From Algoriphagus aestuarii (GTDB taxonomy: Bacteria > Bacteroidota > Bacteroidia > Cytophagales > Cyclobacteriaceae): a stretch of 64,000 nt of DNA. Below are positions 57,057 through 64,000 of the stretch, one piece after another. Numbering within the stretch: the stretch's first letter is position 1; each line of letters opens with the position of its first letter. A program made the translations under genes and the position numbers. The DNA is taken from positions 310,001 to 374,000 of the forward strand of contig JAFIDK010000002.1 of the NCBI GenBank assembly GCA_017051695.1. Reading direction: 5' to 3'. Below the pieces are notes generated by a model that worked only from the letters and a program-made list of their open reading frames with translations, was not told where the DNA came from and made no database searches.

Positions 57057-57626
57057 ATGAACCAAGATGAAAGACTAACACCAAAGGCAGGAGATTTATT
57101 ACTTTCTGAGCCATTTTTGCAAGATGAGAATTTTGTGAGATCCGTAGTATTGCTCTGTGAACACAATGAAGAGGGGAGTTTTGGATTAATAATCAACAAA
57201 CTATCTATTCTGAAATTGAGTGAATTGGTAGAGGATTTAGAGTTTTTGGACTCTGATGTTTTTGTAGGCGGACCTGTAGAACAAAATACCCTTCATTACA
57301 TTTATCTGGGAGAAAAGGAATTGGACCGAAGTATTCAAATCGGAAAAGATTTGTGGTGGGGTGGAGATTATGAACAATTGGTTGAAAAGCTTAAAACAGG
57401 ATTGATGGACCCCGAAAAGGTCAGATTTTTTATCGGATACAGTGGATGGGGAGTCAGTCAATTGGAAGAGGAATTGGGAGACAAAACCTGGATTGTTTGT
57501 AAAGAGGAAGTAGATGCAGAAACATTCGAATTTACGCCTGATGAGCTTTGGAGGAAGCTTTTGAAAAATATGGGAGGGGAGTTTAAGGTAATCGCAAATT
57601 ATCCTCTGGACCCAAGATTAAATTAG
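57057..57626 (+). CDS. YqgE/AlgH family protein (DUF179)
   Basis: A 189-residue protein: KAGDLLLSEPFLQDENFVRSVVLLCEHNEEGSFGLIINK and VFVGGPVEQNTLHYIY are the two family blocks. Function is poorly defined. Starts 102 bp after the divergent pdxH; a DUF349 gene follows after 48 bp. Confidence 0.95.
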   Translation: MNQDERLTPKAGDLLLSEPFLQDENFVRSVVLLCEHNEEGSFGLIINKLSILKLSELVEDLEFLDSDVFVGGPVEQNTLHYIYLGEKELDRSIQIGKDLWWGGDYEQLVEKLKTGLMDPEKVRFFIGYSGWGVSQLEEELGDKTWIVCKEEVDAETFEFTPDELWRKLLKNMGGEFKVIANYPLDPRLN

Positions 57627-57674
57627 GCAAAATCCATACTTTTGCCCATATTGCCTTGAAATAGTAGTGTTTTT

Positions 57675-59687
57675 ATGACTGAGAAAAGTAATGAAATGTC
57701 CGATAAGGACAAGGTGACTCAAACCTCCCAAAATGAAGAGGTAAAGGGTATCGAAAAAGAACAAACCGTAAAATCTACTGAAGAGCCTTCTTCTGAAGAG
57801 GTTACTGAGGATACCGAATCTCCAAATACGGAAAAAAGTAATCCAGAAGTAGAGTCCAAAAAAGAGGAAGAAACCACTGTAGAAGAAGTTGATTCCCAAA
57901 GTGAAGTGGTATCTGAAGCCGTGGCAGCGAATGTCTCTGAAACTACGGAAGAAGAGGTAGAAGAAGAACAGGAAGAGGAAGAACACGAAGAAGAAATAGA
58001 CCTCAGTTCACTTTCCAAAATTCAATTGGTCCATTTGATTAAGGAAAAATCCCAGCAGGGAAATGTCCTTAAAATGGATAAAATGATCCATCAAATAAAA
58101 GCTGCTTTTGACGAATTCATTCACAAAGAAAGGGATGAGGCTTTGGCTAAATTTAAAGAAGAAGGAGGAGCTGAGGATGATTTTGACTTTAGACCAAGTG
58201 AGGAAGAAAAAGAATTCAATAAATATTATTACGAGTTTAGAAAGCAGGTAAATACCATCCGTAAAGATGCTGAAAAGCAAAAAGAGGATAACCTGAATGC
58301 TAAGAATGAACTGCTGAATAAATTGAGAGAATTGGTGGACGGGGAAGAAACTACCCTGAGTATGTCCGCCATTAAGGCAATTCAGGAAGAGTGGAAATCC
58401 ATAGGGCCGGTTCCATCCTCCCAAAACAGAAGTCTATGGGCAAGCTACAATGCCTTAATGGATCGCTTCTATGATAACAGAAGTATCTATTTTGAATTAA
58501 AAGAGCTGGATCGCAAAAAGAACCTGGAAAGTAAGACGGAACTTTGTGAAAAAGCTGAAGCACTTAAGGATGTAAAAGATCTAAAAGATGCTATCAAGTC
58601 ACTAAACGAACTACACGAAGAATTCAAACATATCGGTCCGGTGCCAAGAGAAGAGCAGGAAGCCCTTTGGCAGCGCTTTAAGGCAGCTTCTGATGCGGTA
58701 TATGATCGAAGAAAAGAATTCTATGAAGGTCAAAAAGAAGTTTTCCTCAAAAATCAGGAAGAAAAAGAAGCTTTGATCAAAAAGCTGGAAATATTCTCTG
58801 ATTTTAAAGCTGAAAGAATTAAAGATTGGAATACCAAAACCAAGGAGATTCTTGAGATCCAAAAAACCTGGGAGAAAATTGGACCAGTTCCAAAAGAAGC
58901 AGGAAAAGAGGTAAACAAATCATTTTGGACTGCATTTAAGAATTTCTTCCATAACAAGAATTTGTTCTTCAAAGAGCTGGATGAAATCCGGGCTACTAAT
59001 CAAGCTAAAGCAGAGGAATTAATTACCAAAGCTGAAGCATTAATGAATAACACAGATTGGCAAAATACAGCGAATCAATTGGTGAAGCTTCAACAAGATT
59101 GGAAAAGACTGGGCCCAACTCCAGAGAAGAATAGAGATGCTTTGTATAAGAAATTTAAGACTGCTTGTGATACCTTCTTCGATAATAGGAGAAACGCCAA
59201 CAAGCAGAACAATGAAGAGTTTGAAGCGAATCTTCTAAAGAAACAGGAGGTAATCAAGGAAATTGCTGAGGCCAAAAATCCAAGTGAAGAAAATCTGACA
59301 GAGTTGGTAGGTAAGTTCAATGAATTGGGCTTTGTACCGAGAAAAAACATGAAAGAGGTTCAGGCTCAATTTAAAGATGCGGTTGATGCATATTTGGAGA
59401 AGTTGGACCCTGAATTTGATCGAGAGGATTTCTTATTCCGTTTGAATTTGAACAAAATTCAATCTGATCCAAATGCCTCGAAAACTCTGAATAAGAAAGA
59501 GCATGGAATCAGAAAGCAGATTTCAGATTTGGAAAATAACATCACACTTTGGAAAAATAATTTGGAGTTTTTTGCGGCATCTAAGACTGCGGATAAATTG
59601 AAAGATCAGTTTGATGTAAAAATCCAAAAAGCAGAGGAGGAGATCGATAAGTTGAAGAAAAAACTTTCGATCCTGAGAGAGTTTTAA
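57675..59687 (+). CDS. DUF349-repeat protein with acidic N-terminus
   Basis: A 670-residue protein. The first about 115 residues are strongly acidic and Ser/Thr/Glu-rich (for example EEEVEEEQEEEEHEEEIDLS), probably disordered. The rest is coiled-coil-like with about five DUF349 units, each marked by W-K-x-I-G-P-V/T-P: EEWKSIGPVP, EEFKHIGPVP, KTWEKIGPVP, QDWKRLGPTP and a variant NELGFVP. It has no signal peptide. Role unknown, possibly RNA- or ribosome-associated by analogy. Confidence 0.9.
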   Translation: MTEKSNEMSDKDKVTQTSQNEEVKGIEKEQTVKSTEEPSSEEVTEDTESPNTEKSNPEVESKKEEETTVEEVDSQSEVVSEAVAANVSETTEEEVEEEQEEEEHEEEIDLSSLSKIQLVHLIKEKSQQGNVLKMDKMIHQIKAAFDEFIHKERDEALAKFKEEGGAEDDFDFRPSEEEKEFNKYYYEFRKQVNTIRKDAEKQKEDNLNAKNELLNKLRELVDGEETTLSMSAIKAIQEEWKSIGPVPSSQNRSLWASYNALMDRFYDNRSIYFELKELDRKKNLESKTELCEKAEALKDVKDLKDAIKSLNELHEEFKHIGPVPREEQEALWQRFKAASDAVYDRRKEFYEGQKEVFLKNQEEKEALIKKLEIFSDFKAERIKDWNTKTKEILEIQKTWEKIGPVPKEAGKEVNKSFWTAFKNFFHNKNLFFKELDEIRATNQAKAEELITKAEALMNNTDWQNTANQLVKLQQDWKRLGPTPEKNRDALYKKFKTACDTFFDNRRNANKQNNEEFEANLLKKQEVIKEIAEAKNPSEENLTELVGKFNELGFVPRKNMKEVQAQFKDAVDAYLEKLDPEFDREDFLFRLNLNKIQSDPNASKTLNKKEHGIRKQISDLENNITLWKNNLEFFAASKTADKLKDQFDVKIQKAEEEIDKLKKKLSILREF

Positions 59688-59735
59688 ATTTTTCTCTCTC
59701 AGAATTAGAGAGATAGAAAAAATCTTTTGACAGGG

Positions 59736-59767
59736 TTTGGAGTGAATAATAGCAAGGCCTATATTTG
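59736..59767 (+). promoter_or_regulatory. Bacteroidota-type promoter of tRNA-Thr
   Basis: TTTG (59736-59739), 20-bp spacer, TATATTTG (59760-59767), followed by the tRNA 20 bp later. It matches the TTTG-N19-21-TAnnTTTG consensus exactly. Confidence 0.8.
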
Positions 59768-59786
59768 CACCACGTTAAAGGAACAA

Positions 59787-59859
<73 letters not shown>

Positions 59860-59873
59860 CTTTAAACAACCAA

Positions 59874-59903
59874 AAACCACCCATTTAATCGGGTGGTTTT
59901 TTT
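59874..59903 (+). terminator. Rho-independent terminator of tRNA-Thr
   Basis: AAACCACCC (59874-59882) and GGGTGGTTT (59891-59899) with an 8-nt loop, then T-run. Confidence 0.92.
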
Positions 59904-60003
59904 ATTTTAGGGGTATTGAGTTACATCCTTAATTGAAACTATTTTTTATCAATTATGTATATCCGCTTTTATGACAATATGAAGTCAAAAGCAAAAAGGA
60001 TAT

Positions 60004-60113
60004 GTTAAACTTAAAAATTGAGACCACTTCGTTCTTCGGTCTTCTGACCAGATAAGCAAAGAATCTAAAGTGACTGGCATCTTTGCTGATAATCATATTA
60101 TCAACAATAGAAA
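60004..60113 (-). repeat. tRNA-flanking repeat, copy 3 (inverted)
   Basis: Reverse of the copies at 46812 and 46985: GAGACCACTTCG, CGGTCTTCTGACCAGATAAG, CAAAGAATCTAAAGTGAC and TGGCATCTTTGCTGATAATC. It lies 140 bp after tRNA-Thr, as the others lie beside tRNA-Met. The remaining sequence to 60261 holds no gene. Confidence 0.65.
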
Positions 60114-60261
60114 TGCCATTTGGAGATCAATTTTTCTCAACATTCAGAAGGATTTTACTTTTTCGGTAAGCTCATTGTTGGAATAATACTATATTTTGTG
60201 CCTGCTTTAAAGAAAAGGATATTTTTCTTTTCCATTAAGAATTATTCAATCGTCCTAATAC

Positions 60262-62955
60262 ATGCGTTACCCACATAAGATTTCCTTACTTTCAATTTCC
60301 ACTGCTATTGCCATGATGGCTTGTGAACCTGAGAAATCACCTTTTGATGTTTCACCTAATGATTCATTGGATCCGAAGCGCTCAGAGCAACCCTATCCTC
60401 AAATTGAAATACCTGAAGGGGTTGATTTGGAATCTCCGACTTGGAAGGGAATTGACCTCACTCCAAAACCCCCTGTGATTCCGGTTTCAGCGAATGAAGA
60501 GAAAAAATCATTTGTTCTGAAGCCAGGATATAGCATTGATCCAGTTCTTTCAGAACCACAGATTAAGGAGCCTGCTGCCATACAATTTGATGGGAATGGA
60601 AGAATGTATGTGCTTGAATTGAGAACTTATATGCAGGACATTGATGCCAATGGAGAGCTGATGCCGACATCCAGAATTTCCAGATGGGAAGATGTAGACA
60701 ATGATGGGGTTTATGAAACTGGGGTGGTATTTCTGGATAGTTTGGTGTTTCCAAGGTTTATAGTGCCTTTTGGTCCCAATACCATTCTCTCCATGGAGTC
60801 AAATGAGGATCATGTTTATAAATTCACTGATACCGATGGCGACGGAAAAGCAGATAAAAAAGAACTTTTTGCTTCTGGTTTAGGGAGATCTGGAAATGTG
60901 GAGCATCAGACCAGTTTCCTCACTTGGGCCATGGATAACTGGATGTACAGTACTTACAATTCCAAAAGAATACGATGGACTGCGGATGGAGTCATCCAGG
61001 AACCAAGTGGTAATCCTTGGGGGCAATGGGGAGTAACTCAGGATAATTATGGAAAGCTTTGGTTTCAAGATGGAGCTGGAGGTGTGCCCCAAGGGTTCCA
61101 ATTTCCTATCGTTTATGGGAATTTTAGTGTAAAAGGACAATGGAGAGAAGGTTTCCGTACTCCATATAGTTTGGTGAAATTGGCAGATTTCCAGCCAGGG
61201 ATGAAAGAAGTAAATCCTGATGGATCATTGAATAATGTGACAGGAGCTGCCGGAAGTGATGTGTTTAGAGGTGATAGGCTTCCAAAAGAACTTGTTGGTC
61301 AATATTTCTATGGGGAACCTGTGGGTAGGATTGTCCGTCAAGTAAACTCAGAAAATGAGGAAGGGCTGACGTATATCCAAAACTCTTATATTAATTCCCA
61401 ATCTGAATTTATCCAATCTACAGATCCTTTATTTAGGCCTGTCGATATGGCCACTGCACCAGATGGCACCATGTATATCGTGGATATGTACCGTGGAATT
61501 ATCCAAGAAGGAAACTGGACGCAGGATGGAAGCTACCTTAGAACCAAGATCCAACAGTATCAAATGGATGATATCATCGGAAATGGCCGAATTTGGAGGC
61601 TTACCTATGAAGGGATGCCAAGAAATACCGAAAAGCCAAGAATGTATGAGGAAACTTCCGCTGAACTTATCAGACATTTGGAAAACCCAAATGGATGGTG
61701 GAGAGACCAAGCTCAGCAATTGATGATATTAAATCAAGACAAATCAATCGTCCCAGATCTGGTAAAGCTTGCAAAGTCTTCTACCAATGAGTTAACGAGA
61801 ATTCATGCAATCTGGACCTTGGAAGGATTAAACTCCTTAGATCCAGAACTTCTTAGATCCCTTTTTAAAGACTCAAATCCTACTATCCGAATCGCTGCAT
61901 TAAGAGCTAGCGAAACTCTCTTTAAATACGGTGAAAAGAGCTTTACTGAAGATTACAAACAAATGGCCTTGGATAAAGATCCCAATGTGGCGATTCAAGC
62001 CTTATTTAGTGCTTTTATTTTGAAGATTGATGGAGTAGAGGTATTGATGGCTTCTACCATGAAAAGTAATCCATCTAAAGGTGTTGAACTGGTGGGGACT
62101 CAAATTCTGGAAAAAATTGCCGAGGCAAAGGAAGCAGCCTCTACCAAGTTTGAGCCAGCAGAATTGGCATTATTTACAAAAGGAAAGACAATTTTTGACA
62201 GTTATTGTTCTACATGTCATGGGCCAAAAGGATTGGGTTCTCCGGCAGGTGATGGGCAGTTGATCGCTCCAGCATTTTCTGGTTCCCAAAGAATCCAAGG
62301 GCATCCTGAATATGCTGTAAAAACACTTCTGCATGGCTTGACCGGTAATCTAGAGGGAAAAGAATACGAAGGGGTGATGATTGCAATGGATATGAATGAC
62401 GATAATTACATCGCTTCTGTATTGTCTTACATTCGGAATGACTTTGGAAATTCTGCCAGTTTTGTAAGCCCTGAATATGTGGCTCAGATCAGAGAAGAAA
62501 CAAAAACCAGAGAAGGAAATTATAGTTTTGAGGAATTGACTTCAGAGGTTCCAAAATCTTTGGCACCTCAGGATAATTGGGTTGTAACTGCTAGCAGTAC
62601 TGCATTGCAAGGAGTAGGTTCTACAAAAGATCCTTCCTATGCTTTCGGTTTTAAAGGTTGGAAATCCGAAACAGCACAAGAGCAAGGAATGTGGTTCTTA
62701 GTGGAACTTCCAGATGCACATCAATTGGCTGAAATTCAGTTTGATTCGGGGAAAGAGGAATTCCCTATTTCTTATACAGTATCAACATCTCCAAATGGAA
62801 ATAACTGGACTGAAGTAGGTACTGGAAAAGGTGAAAGTGGCGTAAATAATCTAAGATGGAAGTCTGATGACCGAGTTAGATTTATCCGAATACAAGCAAC
62901 TGAAAAAGGAGAGAAACCATGGGCGATGAAAAACCTAATTCTCTTCGCACGATAA
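60262..62955 (+). CDS. Large secreted lipoprotein: propeller, HEAT-like, cytochrome c, discoidin-like
   Basis: An 897-residue protein with lipobox MMAC (Cys21). Residues about 85-440 are the DUF7133/PVC-type glucose-dehydrogenase-like propeller (DVDNDGVYE, DTDGDGKADK, AMDNWMYSTYN, PVDMATAPDGTMYIVDMYRG). Helical HEAT-like repeats follow (about 470-620), then a mono-haem c domain (CSTCH, 649-653) and a C-terminal F5/8 type C-like domain (about 775-897). It may oxidise a sugar or polyol on the surface and pass electrons to its own haem; this is inference. A terminator follows. Confidence 0.85.
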   Translation: MRYPHKISLLSISTAIAMMACEPEKSPFDVSPNDSLDPKRSEQPYPQIEIPEGVDLESPTWKGIDLTPKPPVIPVSANEEKKSFVLKPGYSIDPVLSEPQIKEPAAIQFDGNGRMYVLELRTYMQDIDANGELMPTSRISRWEDVDNDGVYETGVVFLDSLVFPRFIVPFGPNTILSMESNEDHVYKFTDTDGDGKADKKELFASGLGRSGNVEHQTSFLTWAMDNWMYSTYNSKRIRWTADGVIQEPSGNPWGQWGVTQDNYGKLWFQDGAGGVPQGFQFPIVYGNFSVKGQWREGFRTPYSLVKLADFQPGMKEVNPDGSLNNVTGAAGSDVFRGDRLPKELVGQYFYGEPVGRIVRQVNSENEEGLTYIQNSYINSQSEFIQSTDPLFRPVDMATAPDGTMYIVDMYRGIIQEGNWTQDGSYLRTKIQQYQMDDIIGNGRIWRLTYEGMPRNTEKPRMYEETSAELIRHLENPNGWWRDQAQQLMILNQDKSIVPDLVKLAKSSTNELTRIHAIWTLEGLNSLDPELLRSLFKDSNPTIRIAALRASETLFKYGEKSFTEDYKQMALDKDPNVAIQALFSAFILKIDGVEVLMASTMKSNPSKGVELVGTQILEKIAEAKEAASTKFEPAELALFTKGKTIFDSYCSTCHGPKGLGSPAGDGQLIAPAFSGSQRIQGHPEYAVKTLLHGLTGNLEGKEYEGVMIAMDMNDDNYIASVLSYIRNDFGNSASFVSPEYVAQIREETKTREGNYSFEELTSEVPKSLAPQDNWVVTASSTALQGVGSTKDPSYAFGFKGWKSETAQEQGMWFLVELPDAHQLAEIQFDSGKEEFPISYTVSTSPNGNNWTEVGTGKGESGVNNLRWKSDDRVRFIRIQATEKGEKPWAMKNLILFAR

Positions 62956-62978
62956 CATTTAATTGGTTTAAAAGTCGA

Positions 62979-63013
62979 GAGGTTAGCGGAAATTTCGCTA
63001 ACCTCTTTTTTTT
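62979..63013 (+). terminator. Rho-independent terminator
   Basis: GAGGTTAGCG (62979-62988) and CGCTAACCTC (62996-63005), perfect 10-bp stem, then eight T. Confidence 0.95.
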
Positions 63014-63060
63014 AAAATACTGATAAATAAATGGTTACGTTTTTTGATTTTAACTGGATT

Positions 63061-63780
63061 CTAATGAGGAAAGGCTAGGAAAGCCACCTGCAATTCACCT
63101 AATTTTTTGTAACCTTCTGGATTCATGTGAATCGGATCATGGTAATAAAGGGATTGATTATATCTATTAAATCCTCCGTTGATAAATTGATCTAAATAGG
63201 GAATGCCATGAAGTTCACAGATTTTCTTTTGCATCTCTACATATCGAGCCATTCCTTCGGTATCTGATGGATCATAACCTCCTCGGCTAATAAAAGCTTT
63301 ACTGGAAGTGAAAAAATAAATAGTGGCTTTTGGATTCAATTCATAGATCTTTTTAATACAATAGTTGATTCCTCCAGCTTGTGTTACCAGCTTTTTTTCA
63401 TCAAAGCCATCAAATTCAGTATAATCAGTTACAGATCCATTCTCACGATTATTGGTATAATCATTAGTAGAGGCCCAAAGGATATAAATATCAAAAACCC
63501 CGGTTTCATCTACTTGTTGTTGAAGGGATTTTCCTTGTAGAGATGAAAATCCTGCCCCACCAACACCGAAGTTCGTCACGCTCATTCCTAGTCTTTCCTT
63601 CCACATTTTCTTGGCAAATTCACTTTCTAAGATAACCGAAACAGAGCCTCCAAATACTGCCACACTTTTTCCGTAATTCAAAGAATTTTTGATGATTAAA
63701 TCTTCCTCGATTCCTTGGGAAAATAGATTGGTAGATAGTAATAAAAAGAAAAGAAAAAGGCTTTTGGAAATGGATTTCAT
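63061..63780 (-). CDS. Secreted SGNH/GDSL-type hydrolase
   Basis: A 239-residue protein with signal peptide (to about residue 22). Block I AVFGGSVSV (likely Ser46), block II GVGGAGFSSL, block III STNDY and block V DPIHMNPEGY give the Ser/Gly/Asn/His set, with Gly in place of the D of GDS. It is probably an esterase acting on an acylated carbohydrate; substrate unknown. Opposite strand to the neighbouring large lipoprotein. Confidence 0.85.
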   Translation of the reverse strand: MKSISKSLFLFFLLLSTNLFSQGIEEDLIIKNSLNYGKSVAVFGGSVSVILESEFAKKMWKERLGMSVTNFGVGGAGFSSLQGKSLQQQVDETGVFDIYILWASTNDYTNNRENGSVTDYTEFDGFDEKKLVTQAGGINYCIKKIYELNPKATIYFFTSSKAFISRGGYDPSDTEGMARYVEMQKKICELHGIPYLDQFINGGFNRYNQSLYYHDPIHMNPEGYKKLGELQVAFLAFPH

Positions 63781-63904
63781 AGAACTGTTAGGTTTAAAGA
63801 AAATTCTCTTTAATCGAAAATAAACTAAATAAATTGTTTGCCTATTTGAAGAGATCGATATTTTTTTCTTATTGTATCAATAATAAACATTAATCCTGAA
63901 AACC

Positions 63905-64000
63905 ATGAAAAGTAAAGTAACCATTTTAAGTAGCATGTTATTGCTGTTTGTTTTTAGTTTAGTTTTTGCGTCCCCTCTGCTGGATGCGAAGTATTTTGAA
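63905..64000 (+). CDS. Start of a secreted protein (cut by the window edge)
   Basis: An ATG at 63905 opens a frame reading MKSKVTILSSMLLLFVFSL and on through a hydrophobic core to ASPLLDAKYFE at the edge, 32 residues in all. It is a typical signal peptide; the mature protein is outside the window, so the family cannot be named. Confidence 0.65.
   Translation, partial: MKSKVTILSSMLLLFVFSLVFASPLLDAKYFE

Overview
The window is a chromosomal segment of an AT-rich Bacteroidota bacterium, most likely order Cytophagales and close to Algoriphagus/Cyclobacteriaceae. That placement is inferred from gene families, without a database search. Supporting signs are a SusC/SusD pair, a 287-residue primary sigma factor without region 1.1, a TAnnTTTG-type promoter before tRNA-Thr, many lipoproteins with short lipoboxes, DUF5686, DUF6520 and 6-bladed beta-propeller proteins, and bacillithiol synthesis (BshB1).

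Layout. 1-3.6 kb: end of a SusC/SusD outer-membrane uptake pair and a small DUF6520-type secreted protein. 3.6-19.3 kb: an accessory region. It holds a tandem array of about 300-bp hairpin-rich modules, a second dispersed non-coding repeat with three long copies and one short relative, a Crp-like regulator overlapping a class I terpene synthase, a small phage-like cassette (DUF6266-type, DUF5675-type and holin-like proteins), and unrelated single genes separated by attC-like inverted repeats. The single genes include a divergent TetR/cupin pair with two operators and a GC-rich S9 peptidase that looks horizontally acquired. 19.3-25.9 kb: one tightly coupled minus-strand operon running mntR-like regulator, TroA-like binding protein, ATPase, permease fused to a DtxR-like domain, second permease, thioredoxin, mnmE, with two DtxR/MntR-type palindromes upstream.

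26-46.6 kb: mostly core metabolism and envelope genes: glycosyltransferase, dapD, TPR lipoprotein, HerA-like ATPase, flavoproteins, FMN glutamate-synthase-like protein, lhgO, DUF5686 barrel, then thrS-infC-rpmI-rplT and a divergent Nramp-like transporter. 46.6-60.2 kb: tRNA-Met, START-like protein, LptF/G-type permease, rpsO, pnp, rpoD, trxB, an M23/LysM peptidase, bshB1, pdxH, YqgE, a DUF349 protein and tRNA-Thr. Copies of one roughly 110-bp repeat lie beside both tRNA genes. 60.2-64 kb: a large secreted lipoprotein (propeller, HEAT-like, cytochrome c, discoidin-like), an SGNH hydrolase and the start of a secreted protein cut by the window edge.

Most promising for follow-up: the regulator/terpene synthase pair, the attC-like cassette region without a visible integrase, the hairpin module array with a compensatory stem change, and the minimal phage-like cassette whose first three proteins share an N-terminal pattern. 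The metal operon carrying a permease-regulator fusion and ending in mnmE is a well-defined regulatory unit.
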